Below the pieces are notes generated by a model. The model worked only from the letters and a program-made list of their open reading frames with translations, did not search any database and was not told the origin of the DNA. A stretch of 64,000 bases of DNA from an uncultured Clostridia bacterium (GTDB taxonomy: Bacteria; Bacillota; Clostridia; Oscillospirales; Acutalibacteraceae). The DNA is taken from the NCBI GenBank assembly GCA_944385105.1, contig CALWVR010000030.1:1-64000 (forward strand). Direction: 5' to 3'. This document shows positions 1 to 9,466 of the stretch, piece by piece. Each line of letters begins with the position of its first letter. Positions within the stretch are counted from its first letter, which is position 1. The translations under genes were made by a program, and so were the position numbers.

Positions 1-151
1 ATCGGCATGTTGTGGGAGTTTTATGAGTTACCCAGTTTTTCCAGTGTATGCTCTCTACCGTTGGTGGATCGTATGTATCAAGTAAACCCTTATAAACTAA
101 ATCTAGCTGTTCATCTATTGATACATACACGTACAATTTTTTGATGTTCAT
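1..151 (-). CDS. Partial CDS at window edge, unknown protein
   Basis: An open frame reads from an ATG at 149-151 to the window edge (50 codons, no stop) behind a strong GGAGGGAG ribosome binding site about 10 bases upstream. The visible N-terminus starts MNIKKLYVYVSIDEQLDLVY and is rich in charged and aromatic residues, with no signal peptide or membrane segment. I do not recognise the family, and the C-terminal part is outside the window. The well placed Shine-Dalgarno sequence is the main reason for accepting it as a real gene. Confidence 0.5.
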   Translation of the reverse strand, partial: MNIKKLYVYVSIDEQLDLVYKGLLDTYDPPTVESIHWKNWVTHKTPTTCR

Positions 152-692
152 TTACTTTTCTCCCTCCATTATTGTGATTAACAAAAATTTATATCTCACA
201 CATATGGAGAAAAAGTTGTTTTTTTGCCCTCTATAAAGCAAGTCTAGCAAAAATAAATAAACTAGTCAAATTATTAGGCAATAATCGACTGACCTGTTGA
301 CTGGTGTGAAGTATTATAAGGAGTATTGAGAAAACCAGTAATAATGCTAACTGTGACTAATAACAATGTCTACATTAATATCAAATTTGACACATATATA
401 AAAATTATTATATTATAAATAAAAAACAGTATTTAAGTATATTTAATATATTTTTTATTTACTTAAAAATGAACTATGAAAACTCGAAAATTGTAATAAA
501 TATTTATGATAATTTTATATGAATTGATTTTAACTGTATATTGTGTTATTCTATATAAGTGATCACTAATTGGGTTTGATTTACGGCAAAAAAATTATTA
601 GAATGATTTAATAGTCTAAGTCAGTTTGGAGAAAAATAAATAAAGATAAAAATATTAATTGTCAAATAAATCATAGCTATATGAGGGATAAT
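152..692. other. Intergenic region without recognised gene
   Basis: About 540 bases of AT-rich DNA between two divergent genes. No open frame with a ribosome binding site, no tRNA and no clear hairpin was found on either strand. It must hold the promoters of the leftward partial gene and the rightward GNAT gene, but I could not pick a convincing -35/-10 pair for either. Confidence 0.5.
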
Positions 693-1262
693 ATGAATTT
701 AAAATACGTAAATTTTCTTTCAAGCACAAGTAAAAATAAAATAAAGTCTTTATATATTGAATCTTTTCCAAAAGAGGAACGGTTCCCGTTTTGGGTTTTA
801 AACTTGTGCGCCAGGGGTAAAAATACTGAATTTTATGCTATATATGAGAATAAAGAATTAATTGGGATGGAGTATATACTTAAACATGAGAGTACTGTTT
901 ATTTATTCTATTTAGCAATAAACAAACGGTATCGCGGCAGAGGATATGGTTCCAAGATTTTAAAAGATTTAATAAAAAGATATAAAGGTAAAATAGTTAT
1001 TTTATGCATTGAGAGGCCTGATAAAGATTGTGAAAATATTAAGTCAAAAAGAAAAGAATTTTATATAAAAAATGATTTTTATTCAACAAACAAGATCATA
1101 GAATATAATGGAGTAGAATTTGAAGTTTTATGCACAAATAACGATTTTATTGTAAAAGAAGAACATTTAGAGAATTTATACAAACAAATGACAACATATA
1201 TATTAGGTGGTTCCTTGATAGACAAAATATTTAATATACATAAATTACGTTTTATAGAATGA
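693..1262 (+). CDS. GNAT family N-acetyltransferase
   Basis: A 189-residue protein of the GNAT fold, which moves an acetyl group from acetyl-CoA to an amine; the substrate cannot be told from sequence. The acetyl-CoA pyrophosphate-binding motif A is visible as RGRGYG at about residues 81-86, after a beta-strand-like VYLFYLAI stretch. I chose the ATG at 693 because GAGGGA lies 7 bases before it; an in-frame ATG at 681 has no ribosome binding site. The last 50 residues extend past the usual GNAT core. It stands alone, is followed by a good terminator, and is bordered downstream by decayed DNA. Confidence 0.75.
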   Translation: MNLKYVNFLSSTSKNKIKSLYIESFPKEERFPFWVLNLCARGKNTEFYAIYENKELIGMEYILKHESTVYLFYLAINKRYRGRGYGSKILKDLIKRYKGKIVILCIERPDKDCENIKSKRKEFYIKNDFYSTNKIIEYNGVEFEVLCTNNDFIVKEEHLENLYKQMTTYILGGSLIDKIFNIHKLRFIE

Positions 1263-1274
1263 TAAATTAAAATT

Positions 1275-1306
1275 AGAGCAAAAACTTTAATAGTTTTGCT
1301 CTTTTT
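1275..1306 (+). terminator. Rho-independent terminator of the GNAT gene
   Basis: Inverted repeat AGAGCAAAA (1275-1283) with TTTTGCTCT (1294-1302), followed by a T-run. It lies 13 bases after the GNAT stop codon. Confidence 0.8.
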
Positions 1307-1766
1307 ATATAAAAGTAAAATTAAGTGTTTTTAATTATCTACCTAAAATTAACTTGGACTTATAAGGATATAATAAAAATCTTGAACGTGATTTACACCC
1401 AGAGGTCTTTGGCTGGTCTTAGTAGTTATAAAAGCTTAATCGCTTAAATAAAAGAAAATCATTTACTTTTAGCTTCGTACGCAAATTACCTCCCGGTGCA
1501 ATCTGCTTCAAGGTACCATTAGGTGTATAAAAATTGAAGTTACAAGTATATAAGCTGCAAAATTACACAAAACTAAGTGCACAACTTGGCAGTTATTTTT
1601 CACGCTTTTTTCATAAATAAAGTATACTGTTTAGGCATTTATAAGGAACCCAAAAGTTTAAAATCCGAAAAATTAAACTTTCAGTAAAACCAAAAGCTTT
1701 GAATAAAAATCATGATTAGAAGCTAACTGATAAAAAGTGTCACAATAATTATATAAAACGTCAGTA

Positions 1767-2024
1767 TTATTGCAGCCTTAAGCCAGTTAATAAGTTGCAT
1801 CTTAGAATTAAACCGAAAAGCTTTGCTAAACAGGTTATTGCCCATATAATTAAATAACTTATTTTATTAATTCCGATATTACAAGACAAACAAACCTTCT
1901 GAATAAGAATCATTTTTATATCAACAAATTCTTTTAAAATTTCAATACCTACATCTGGTTTAATTAAAACTAACTTTGCCTTATCAGATTTTATGTTTCC
2001 AAAAAACAGATCTATGCATTGCAA
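1767..2024 (-). pseudogene. Probable gene remnant (85 codons), function unknown
   Basis: An 85-codon frame that starts MQCIDLFFGNIKSDKAKLVL, with a conserved-looking KAKLVLIKPDVGIEIL stretch and then a hydrophobic C-terminal half that could form one membrane helix. There is no ribosome binding site before the ATG, and the frame sits among other broken minus-strand pieces, so I read it as the remains of a longer protein. I do not recognise the family. A real small membrane protein is possible but less likely. Confidence 0.3.
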
Positions 2025-2073
2025 TCATTTTGTATATCAGCTGTGTCTAACTCAAAAAGTTCACCTAAAAATA

Positions 2074-2246
2074 CTATTTAAAAAAAAGACTCTTTTCATT
2101 ATCACTAAGATTAATATTATAGCTTTTAGTTGAAAAGTTGTTATTATCTATACTACAATCGTTTATGTAAGTGCCGTCTTTATAAGAATATCCAACTAAT
2201 GTAAATGGCATAATAATGCATAATCAGCCAATAAATTTTTAATCAT
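2074..2246 (-). pseudogene. Frameshifted small lipoprotein remnant
   Basis: A good ribosome binding site (GGAGAAAG) precedes an ATG at 2244-2246, but that frame (MIKNLLADYALLCHLH) stops after 16 codons. A one-base shift continues as MPFTLVGYSYKDGTYINDCS and onward to a TAG at 2074. Joined, the two halves look like a lipoprotein signal peptide in which the lipobox LVGC has become LVGY. The frameshift and the lost lipid-attachment cysteine both suggest an inactive gene. Function unknown. Confidence 0.4.
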
Positions 2247-2296
2247 TTTATCTTTCTCCAAGTAAACACTTACATAAAATCTCTGTTTTCTAAAAT

Positions 2297-2383
2297 TGGT
2301 GCGGATAACAGGATTTGAACCTGCATGAAATTTCTTTCATATGGACCTGAACCATACGCGTCTGCCAATTCCGCCATATCCGC
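2297..2383 (-). tRNA. tRNA-Leu (anticodon CAG)
   Basis: Minus-strand cloverleaf of 87 nt with acceptor stem GCGGATA/TATCCGC, a long class II variable arm (AAAGAAATTTCAT region), T-arm GGTTCAAATCC, and anticodon loop TTCAGGT giving anticodon CAG. The 3' ACCA is encoded. A consensus promoter lies just upstream. Confidence 0.95.
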
Positions 2384-2396
2384 ATAAATCATTTTA

Positions 2397-2425
2397 ATTA
2401 TAAAATTTTTAACTAAAGTTGTCAA
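2397..2425 (-). promoter_or_regulatory. Consensus sigma-A promoter of tRNA-Leu
   Basis: On the minus strand TTGACA (2420-2425), a 17-base spacer and TATAAT (2397-2402), 14 bases upstream of the tRNA-Leu 5' end. Both hexamers match consensus exactly. Confidence 0.85.
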
Positions 2426-2528
2426 GATACAAATCATTTGACTTAGTATAGATACGTAAAGATATAACTTGTAAGTTATTAAGAAGTAATATATAATTTT
2501 AACATAAATATAAAATTGGAGGATAAAT

Positions 2529-3749
2529 ATGAATATACTTGTTATTAATTCAGGAAGTTCTTCCCTTAAATATCAGCTCGTTGATATGTCCGACGAAAGT
2601 GTCATCTCTAAAGGTACCTGCGAAAGAATTGGATTTGAAGATAGCTTTATTTCTTATAAAACTTTCAAAGGAATAAAAAAGACAATAAAAATTAGCATGG
2701 AAAATCATATAGAAGCATTTAAAGCTGTAAAAGACATATTACTTAATCGTGAATGTGGTGTAATCAGTTCTGTAGAAGATGTCACAGCTATCGGTCATAG
2801 AGTCGTTCTTGGAGGACCCAAATTTAATAAATCTGTGCTTATAAATGAGGATGTAATAAAAAGTATAGAAGAATTTATTCCCCTTGCTCCACTACACAAC
2901 ACAGCAAATATTCAAGGTATTCTTGCTTGCAAAGACATATTCGGTAAGAGTAAGCCACAAGTTGCTGTATTTGATACCGCATTTCATTCAACTATGTTAC
3001 CAAAGGCTTATATTTTTCCAATACCATATGAATACTATGAAAAATATAACATTAGGAAATATGGTTTTCATGGAACTTCACATAGATATGTAAGTTCCAG
3101 ATGCGCTGAATTAATGAACAAAGATATCTCTAAAATAAAAATGATTACTTGCCATTTGGGAAATGGCTCTTCTATTGCTGCTATAGATGGAGGAAAAGTA
3201 ATAGATACAAGTATGGGGCTAACTCCTTTAGATGGATTGATTATGGGTACAAGATCAGGCTCCATAGATCCATCTGTTGTGACATTTATTATGGATAAAG
3301 AAAATTTGTCACCACGCGAAATGGATAAAATACTGAATAAAAAATCAGGATTCCTTGGTGTTTCAAAAATATCAAGTGATGATCGCGATATTTCAAATGC
3401 TGCTGCTCATGGCAATGTTCAGGCTATGTTAGCACACGATATATTAAGGTATCAAATGACAAAGCTTATCGGGGGATATATTGCTGCTCTTAATGGATGT
3501 GATTCAATTGTTTTCACTGCTGGAATAGGTGCTAATGAGCCAAGTCATAGATATAAGGTATGTAAGTCATTATCTTATCTTGGCTTAAAAATCGATGAAG
3601 AACTCAATAATCAAATGATTAGAGGAAAGGAAGGTAAAATTTCTACTAAAGATTCCAAAATTGACGTATTCGTTATTCCCACTAATGAAGAACTTTTAAT
3701 AGCACGTGATACAAAAAATTTAATAGAACAAAAAAAATGCTCCTCTTAG
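2529..3749 (+). CDS. ackA: Acetate kinase
   Basis: A 406-residue acetokinase, full length for the family. It interconverts acetyl phosphate + ADP and acetate + ATP in the cytoplasm, the ATP-yielding last step of acetate fermentation. Visible motifs: VINSGSSSLKYQL at residues 5-17 (Asn7 and the phosphate loop), GHRVVLGGP with Arg near 91, FDTAFH near 148, HLGNGSS near 209, GIGANEP near 331 and the C-terminal NEELLIARDT glutamate. The ATG follows GGAGGA. The usual partner pta (phosphotransacetylase) is not adjacent: upstream is a tRNA and downstream tmcAL. A terminator hairpin overlaps the end of the gene. Confidence 0.97.
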   Translation: MNILVINSGSSSLKYQLVDMSDESVISKGTCERIGFEDSFISYKTFKGIKKTIKISMENHIEAFKAVKDILLNRECGVISSVEDVTAIGHRVVLGGPKFNKSVLINEDVIKSIEEFIPLAPLHNTANIQGILACKDIFGKSKPQVAVFDTAFHSTMLPKAYIFPIPYEYYEKYNIRKYGFHGTSHRYVSSRCAELMNKDISKIKMITCHLGNGSSIAAIDGGKVIDTSMGLTPLDGLIMGTRSGSIDPSVVTFIMDKENLSPREMDKILNKKSGFLGVSKISSDDRDISNAAAHGNVQAMLAHDILRYQMTKLIGGYIAALNGCDSIVFTAGIGANEPSHRYKVCKSLSYLGLKIDEELNNQMIRGKEGKISTKDSKIDVFVIPTNEELLIARDTKNLIEQKKCSS

Positions 3750-3766
3750 TTGGGGAACATTTTTTG
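3731..3766 (+). terminator. Terminator of ackA
   Basis: The hairpin AATGcTCC/GGAaCATT is flanked by an A-run and a T-run and includes the ackA stop codon in its loop region. It separates ackA from tmcAL. Confidence 0.7.
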
Positions 3767-3803
3767 TTTAGCATATAAATAAAGCTTAGGGAATGATAAA
3801 CTT

Positions 3804-4994
3804 ATGAATATATCTGTAATAGTAAGTGAATATAATCCTTTTCATAACGGTCATAAATATCATATAGAAAAGACACGAGAAAAAGGTTCTACCCACATAA
3901 TATCAATAATGACCGGGAACTTTACCCAAAGGGGGACTCCATCAATAATATCAAAAAATGCTAAAGCTAAAGCTGCTCTCTTGAATGGATGTGATCTTAT
4001 AATCGAACTTCCATTAAACTATGCTATATCAAGTGCCGAAAAATTTGCACTGGGCGCTATATATATTGCTAACTCAATCCGCTGCGTTAATACATTAAGT
4101 TTTGGCTGTGAATGTAATAACATAGATCTATTAAAATATGCCGCTGACATTTCAACTAATGGCGATACTATACAATCATTAAAAGATAGCCTTAAAACTG
4201 GTCAATCATATGCTAAGTCTTATTACAACAGCATAAACAAGCACAATAAAAAAATTGCCAATCTTTTTTCCTCACCTAATAATATACTAGCAATAGAATA
4301 CCTAAAAGCTTTAAAAGTAACAAAGTCAAACATAACACCCATGGCTATTAAAAGAGTCGGTAGTGTTCATGATAGTCTTGAGTGCATTGGCTCTTTTCCT
4401 TCATCCTCAATGATAAGAAACCTTATTTATAAAAATGAATATAAATTTTCAGAGTTAATGCCAGAATCATCTTATAAAATACTAATGGACGAAATAAAAC
4501 AACTCTATGCCCCCGCAAATATTAATTTAGCGCAAAGGGCTATTTTAGCAAGACTTAGAATGATGAATCAATCTGATCTTGCGTCTATATCAAATATAAG
4601 TGAAGGCCTTGAAAATAGAATATTAAAGTCCATCAAAACGTCTACCTCTTTAAATGAATTATACTTTAATATAAAAACCAAGCGGTATCCATTATCAAGG
4701 ATAAGAAGGTGTGTTTTAGCTGCATTTTTGGGAATAGATAAGTCAATCGATAGTTTAAGTCCTCAATATATTAAAGTAATCGGTTTTAACAAAAAAGGAT
4801 TGGATATATTAAAGTTGATCAAAGAAAGATCACTATTACCAATAGTCACTAAATACAGTGATATTTTAAAACTGAACAAACAGGCAAAGTCAATTTGGGA
4901 ACTTGAAAGTAGGGCTTTTGATCTATATAACCTAATGCTTCCCGAAATATTAGAATGTAACTTTGAATACCATTCAAAAATCATAAAAGTTTAG
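3804..4994 (+). CDS. tmcAL: tRNA(Met) cytidine acetate ligase TmcAL
   Basis: A 396-residue member of the HIGH-nucleotidyltransferase family formerly called DUF795/YlbM. In Bacillus TmcAL activates acetate with ATP to acetyl-AMP and makes N4-acetylcytidine at the wobble base of elongator tRNA-Met. The N-terminus shows the nucleotidyltransferase signature SEYNPFHNGHKYHIE (residues 8-22) with HNGH as the HxGH motif, and MTGNFTQRGTPSI follows near residue 36. It lies directly after ackA in the same direction; a link through acetate supply is attractive but inferred. It converges on the PBP gene with only 16 bases between stop codons. Confidence 0.93.
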   Translation: MNISVIVSEYNPFHNGHKYHIEKTREKGSTHIISIMTGNFTQRGTPSIISKNAKAKAALLNGCDLIIELPLNYAISSAEKFALGAIYIANSIRCVNTLSFGCECNNIDLLKYAADISTNGDTIQSLKDSLKTGQSYAKSYYNSINKHNKKIANLFSSPNNILAIEYLKALKVTKSNITPMAIKRVGSVHDSLECIGSFPSSSMIRNLIYKNEYKFSELMPESSYKILMDEIKQLYAPANINLAQRAILARLRMMNQSDLASISNISEGLENRILKSIKTSTSLNELYFNIKTKRYPLSRIRRCVLAAFLGIDKSIDSLSPQYIKVIGFNKKGLDILKLIKERSLLPIVTKYSDILKLNKQAKSIWELESRAFDLYNLMLPEILECNFEYHSKIIKV

Positions 4995-5010
4995 GTAATT
5001 ATGATATTAA

Positions 5011-6633
5011 CTATTGCATTTCAAGAATTTCTTTCATATCATTATAAATATCATCTGCTATTTTTTTAAATGCAGGTCCGCAACTCTCTCCCCCACCTTT
5101 TGCATCCTCAGCAAAAACTATAATTGAATATTTGGGATTATCTGCAGGATAAAATCCAGCATACCATCCTTGTATAACATATCTTCCATCTATCTTTATA
5201 CCTGTCTGGGCTGTACCTGTTTTTACCGCAGCTGTGCCATTATTTGGTTTACCTTTAATTCCTGTCCCATATTCTGCAGAAGCTTTCATATATTCCTTTA
5301 AAAGATTAGTACAGTTTTGAGACATAACACGTTTTGATGTAACTTTATCAAACTTTTTAACATAATTTAAATTTTCGTCAACTAATCCTTCAACTAACTT
5401 TGGTTCTGTATAAATCCCCTTTGAAGCTACCGTATTTATAAGGCCTGCCACTTGTATAGGAGTAGTCATAAGACGTCCCTGCCCAAAAGAAAAATTTGCT
5501 AATACTCTTTCGCTTTTTAAACTTTCTTTGCTAGGCAATTCACCTTTTTTAGCAATCATCTCAGGTGCCAGCTCAATCGGTTTAGAAAATCCAACATTAT
5601 ATGATAAATTATAGATTTTTTCTGCACCAACTTTTTTTGCTAGTTCTATAAAATAAGTATTACAAGAATATGCTATAGCCTTTTCCATATTTATGTTTCC
5701 ATGTGCCTTTCCCTCAAAACAATGAAATATATTTTTATCTACTTCTAATTTTCCTGAGCAGCTGAATATCTCTTCCGGGTTTATACCTGAATCTATTGCA
5801 GCTGCAGCTGTAATTAGTTTAAATACCGAACCCAGATTATATGGCAAAAACGCCCTGTTTAGTAAAGGAGAATCACTGTCGTTAAGGACCTTTGAAACAT
5901 TATTAGAAGAAAAAGAAGGCATGCTAAGGCAAGCTCTTATCTCACAGTTAGGAACTTGTGTTACAACTATAGCTCCCTTCTTAATATATTTCTGAGCAGC
6001 ATTTTGTGCTATCTGTTGTATTCTTTCATCAATTGTCAATACAACCCCTGCCGTACTTTTATACATTGAATCCTCTACAATAACATTTTCTCCTGGTATA
6101 AGTCGATTAAGCGCATCAACTTTATACTTTACACAAATGCTTCCTTTACTTTTATTTAAATAGTCATTAAAACTCTTTTCTATGCCATAGACACCATCAA
6201 GTTGTTTATCGAGATATCCAATTATATGCGGGGCTATTTGATTATCTGTATATCTTTTACTAACCTTAAAACAGTTGATCCCATCTGCGGCTATTTCTGT
6301 ATTACTATTTATAATTAATTTAAATGGTTTACCACACCGCAATAATTCCATGCTTTCTTGCATTTCGTCTTCACATAATATCTTAGATAACAAGCTTGGT
6401 ATATTTATATTTGGTGCCACTGCTAAAACTGTATCTTTATTTAAGCATGTCAAAGGTCTTTTTCTGAAATCATATATATTTCCTCTCATTGAGTCTATAT
6501 TCAAATTGTATACCCCATGTTTCGTGGAGGCAGTGGCTAAAAATTCTCCATTTGATACTTTATAAATTCTAAATATTGCTACGCCAAAGCACAACATAGT
6601 AAATGTAAAAAATATTGTTATTCTCTTATACAT
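5011..6633 (-). CDS. Class B penicillin-binding protein (transpeptidase)
   Basis: A 540-residue class B PBP that cross-links peptidoglycan outside the membrane. One N-terminal membrane anchor (about residues 5-25) is followed by a dimerisation domain and a transpeptidase domain. The three active-site motifs are present: SVFK (269-272), SCN (323-325) and KTG (471-473, in KTGTAQ). There is no PASTA domain. I chose the ATG at 6633, 5 bases after GGGTGAT, over an in-frame GTG nine bases upstream. No ftsW/rodA partner is adjacent, so whether it serves elongation, division or spore cortex cannot be told. Confidence 0.9.
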   Translation of the reverse strand: MYKRITIFFTFTMLCFGVAIFRIYKVSNGEFLATASTKHGVYNLNIDSMRGNIYDFRKRPLTCLNKDTVLAVAPNINIPSLLSKILCEDEMQESMELLRCGKPFKLIINSNTEIAADGINCFKVSKRYTDNQIAPHIIGYLDKQLDGVYGIEKSFNDYLNKSKGSICVKYKVDALNRLIPGENVIVEDSMYKSTAGVVLTIDERIQQIAQNAAQKYIKKGAIVVTQVPNCEIRACLSMPSFSSNNVSKVLNDSDSPLLNRAFLPYNLGSVFKLITAAAAIDSGINPEEIFSCSGKLEVDKNIFHCFEGKAHGNINMEKAIAYSCNTYFIELAKKVGAEKIYNLSYNVGFSKPIELAPEMIAKKGELPSKESLKSERVLANFSFGQGRLMTTPIQVAGLINTVASKGIYTEPKLVEGLVDENLNYVKKFDKVTSKRVMSQNCTNLLKEYMKASAEYGTGIKGKPNNGTAAVKTGTAQTGIKIDGRYVIQGWYAGFYPADNPKYSIIVFAEDAKGGGESCGPAFKKIADDIYNDMKEILEMQ

Positions 6634-6766
6634 AAAAATCACCCATAAATATTATGGGTATAATATTTATATATAATACAAGTTATAAAAATCCCTAATA
6701 TTAGTTTTTTATAAGCATTTAAGAATAAGGCACATTCAAAATAATATAAAAGTTTAGGTGAATAAT

Positions 6767-7579
6767 ATGAAGAAGATTGAACTAAAGCACTTCAAAAGTT
6801 TAATAGCTCAAACAAGGAAAAATAAAATTAAATTCGCTGTTTATATGGTTTTAAGATTAATTATACTCTTAGTCATGATTAATTCTATTATCAAGGGAGC
6901 TTATGAAAATGTCTTTGTCTGTATACTAGCATTAGTACTATTTATGATACCAGCCTTTATTGAAACAAACTTTGGCATTTCTCTGCCGACTCTATTAGAA
7001 ATAATTATTTTTCTTTTTATTTTTGCAGCTGAAATACTAGGTGAAATAGACTGTTATTATGTAAAATTTGCACATTTTGATACTATTTTACATACCATTA
7101 ATGGGTTCATCTGTGCAGCTGTTGGATTTTCTCTAGTCGATATATTCAATCGTAATCCAAGAATAAAATTTAAATTATCACCCATATTTCTAGCTATTGT
7201 AGCCTTCTGTTTTTCCATGACAATTGGAGTTATGTGGGAGTTTTTCGAATTTGGCTGCGATATGTTTTTTCATACAGATATGCAAAAAGATTATATTATA
7301 AACTCTATATCAAGCGTCACTTTGGATGAAACTCATAGCAATACACCTGTAATCATAGACAACATAAATGAGGTCATTGTAAACGGAGAAAAACTTAAAT
7401 TAGGTGGCTACCTTGATATTGGTTTAATAGATACTATGAAAGATTTGTTTGTAAACCTCATAGGAGCATTGGTTTTTAGTATAATTGGTTATTTTTATAT
7501 AAGCTCTAGAGGAAAAAATAAACTTGCTAAAAGCCTAATTCCTACTATTGAGGAGGAAGATAAAATTAATACTCTATAA
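6767..7579 (+). CDS. YjdF/DUF2238-like integral membrane protein
   Basis: A 270-residue membrane protein with about six or seven predicted hydrophobic segments. It contains the stretches FAHFDTILHTINGF and GVMWEFFEFGCDMF, whose conserved His/Asp and WEFFE residues are typical of the YjdF (DUF2238) family of unknown function. Between the last two helices lies a soluble insert of about 60 residues. The ATG at 6767 is preceded by AGGTGA at good spacing; the upstream GTG at 6758 is part of that ribosome binding site. Its role is unknown. Confidence 0.65.
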   Translation: MKKIELKHFKSLIAQTRKNKIKFAVYMVLRLIILLVMINSIIKGAYENVFVCILALVLFMIPAFIETNFGISLPTLLEIIIFLFIFAAEILGEIDCYYVKFAHFDTILHTINGFICAAVGFSLVDIFNRNPRIKFKLSPIFLAIVAFCFSMTIGVMWEFFEFGCDMFFHTDMQKDYIINSISSVTLDETHSNTPVIIDNINEVIVNGEKLKLGGYLDIGLIDTMKDLFVNLIGALVFSIIGYFYISSRGKNKLAKSLIPTIEEEDKINTL

Positions 7580-7684
7580 GTTTCCATAAATACACTATTC
7601 TAAATTTCCTTCAATAAACCTATGTATTTATTTGTTAATATGTAGCAAAATAAACTTGTATACTAATTGAAAGAGGTAAAATAT

Positions 7685-8983
7685 ATGAATAGTGTTTGGA
7701 CTAGTGAAACACAGATTCCTAAATTTCCTAAGCTAAATCATGATATAAATGCACAAGTAGCAGTAATTGGTGGGGGCATTGCTGGGATTCTAATTGCCTA
7801 CATGCTAAAAGAAAAAGGGTTAAATTGTGTATTGATTGAAGCTAATAGAATAGGCATGGGAATAACTAAAAATACAACAGCAAAAATAACATCACAACAT
7901 GGTCTAATATATAATAATCTTATAAACAGGATTGGCTTTGAAAATTCAAAAAAATATTTAATGGCTAACGAATTAGCAATCAAAAAATATAAAAGTATTT
8001 GTAAAAATATAGAATGTGAATTTTGTGAACTTGATTCATATGTATACTCATTAAACAATAGGAAAGACATTGAAAATGAAGTAGAGTCAGTGAATTCTTT
8101 AGGGGTTGAAGCTAAATTCGTAAATGAAACTGAACTTCCCATTAAAATGGCTGGAGCTATTAAATTTAAAGCTCAAGCACAGTTTAACCCTATTTTATTC
8201 TTAAAGGAAATTTCTAAAGGACTTGAAATATATGAACAAACTAAAGTACAAAACATAAATGGTAATACAATAGAAACTGAAAATGGAAATATTTATGCTG
8301 AAAATATAGTCGTAGCAACACATTATCCATTCATGAATAAAAAAGGGTTATATTTTGTTAAAATGTATCAGGAAAGGTCATATGTATTAGGGCTTGAACA
8401 TGCCCAAAAGCTAAACGGCATATATATTGGAGGAACTGAAAATAATAGTCTTTCTTTCAGAAATTATAAAAATCTATTACTGTTAGGAGGAGCTAGTAAT
8501 AGGACAGGAAAATCATCAAACAACTTTGACAGACTTCGCTCTATAGCCAGGAAACTCTACCCGAACTCAAATGAAAAATACTTATGGGCAACACAGGATT
8601 GCATGACACCAGATAATATTCCATACATCGGCAAATACTCACCTAATACAAAAAATTTATTTGTTGCCACAGGTTTTAATAAATGGGGTATGACGTCATC
8701 TATGGTAAGCGCTATGATACTTTCTGACTTAATTACAAATAAAGATAATGAATTTAAAGATGTATTTTCCCCTCAAAGATCATTTTTAAATAAGAAGCAA
8801 ACTTATATAAACATAGGCGAAAGTTTTAAAAATCTGCTTACTCCTTCTCTAAAAAGATGCTCACACATGGGTTGTGCTCTTAAATATAATCCTCAAGAAG
8901 ATTCTTGGGACTGTCCATGCCACGGGTCAAGGTTTACAAAAGAAGGAAATCTTATAGATAATCCTGCAAAAAGAGACCTTTAA
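7685..8983 (+). CDS. FAD-dependent oxidoreductase with C-terminal Rieske [2Fe-2S] domain
   Basis: A 432-residue protein resembling Bacillus YhfW. Residues about 25-55 carry the dinucleotide fold (VAVIGGGIAGILIAYML ending in an acidic strand LIEA) of the DAO family. A C-terminal Rieske domain binds [2Fe-2S] through C392-S-H394 and C410-P-C-H413, with C397 and C412 placed for the structural disulfide. The Rieske part is short and ends soon after GSRF, as usual for this type. The start at 7685 follows AGAGGT; an upstream TTG at 7667 has no good site. The substrate is unknown. It is unlinked to its neighbours and ends at a terminator. Confidence 0.85.
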   Translation: MNSVWTSETQIPKFPKLNHDINAQVAVIGGGIAGILIAYMLKEKGLNCVLIEANRIGMGITKNTTAKITSQHGLIYNNLINRIGFENSKKYLMANELAIKKYKSICKNIECEFCELDSYVYSLNNRKDIENEVESVNSLGVEAKFVNETELPIKMAGAIKFKAQAQFNPILFLKEISKGLEIYEQTKVQNINGNTIETENGNIYAENIVVATHYPFMNKKGLYFVKMYQERSYVLGLEHAQKLNGIYIGGTENNSLSFRNYKNLLLLGGASNRTGKSSNNFDRLRSIARKLYPNSNEKYLWATQDCMTPDNIPYIGKYSPNTKNLFVATGFNKWGMTSSMVSAMILSDLITNKDNEFKDVFSPQRSFLNKKQTYINIGESFKNLLTPSLKRCSHMGCALKYNPQEDSWDCPCHGSRFTKEGNLIDNPAKRDL

Positions 8984-9002
8984 AACCTGTTTAAATAAAA
9001 AC

Positions 9003-9037
9003 ACCTAGTCTATTAAAATATAAGGCTAGGTATTTTT
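9003..9037 (+). terminator. Terminator after the Rieske oxidoreductase
   Basis: Stem ACCTAG (9003-9008) with CTAGGT (9026-9031), followed by a T-rich tail, 20 bases after the stop codon. Confidence 0.65.
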
Positions 9038-9466
9038 ATTGAATTTTTAACTGTATGTATATCTATAAGTTGTATCTTCAACATTTTTGAGTATTATTAG
9101 TTACTAAATATAAATTTTCAAATAAAAGGATATCGTTTCTCATCACACCTTTACTACATATAATTAAACATTTCATCTTTATAAATTTATTAGAATCCAG
9201 AATCTAATTCTAATGTTTTAATATATTATACTAATTGCCCCCTTAAATCACCTATTTTAGTAGTAACAAATAGTCTTTTATAATTTGTTCAATAAAGGTA
9301 AAAATTTTAATCTTTTTTAACTATTGCATATTATAATATTTGAAACCACAATATTATATATGCTATACTGAATTATATGCTTTATAGTTTAAATTACTTG
9401 AAAACAGTAGAACTTTAGTATATAATGTTTTTGATTCTTTAGTTAAAATCTTTAGCAGGTGATGAA
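9038..9466. other. Intergenic region upstream of manA
   Basis: About 430 very AT-rich bases. No open frame with a ribosome binding site, no RNA gene and no strong hairpin seen. It should contain the manA-manC promoter; several TATAAT-like hexamers exist but none has a convincing -35 partner. Confidence 0.5.

Larger units (their letters stand above)
1307..2246. other. Decayed intergenic region with gene remnants
   Basis: Roughly 940 bases between the GNAT terminator and tRNA-Leu without an intact gene. On the minus strand a 40-codon open stretch (1419-1560) without a start reads FYTPNGTLKQIAPGG, followed upstream in the same orientation by the 1767-2024 frame and the broken 2074-2246 gene. 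The three pieces on one strand look like relics of old genes. No terminator, tRNA or repeat was found in between. Confidence 0.5.
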
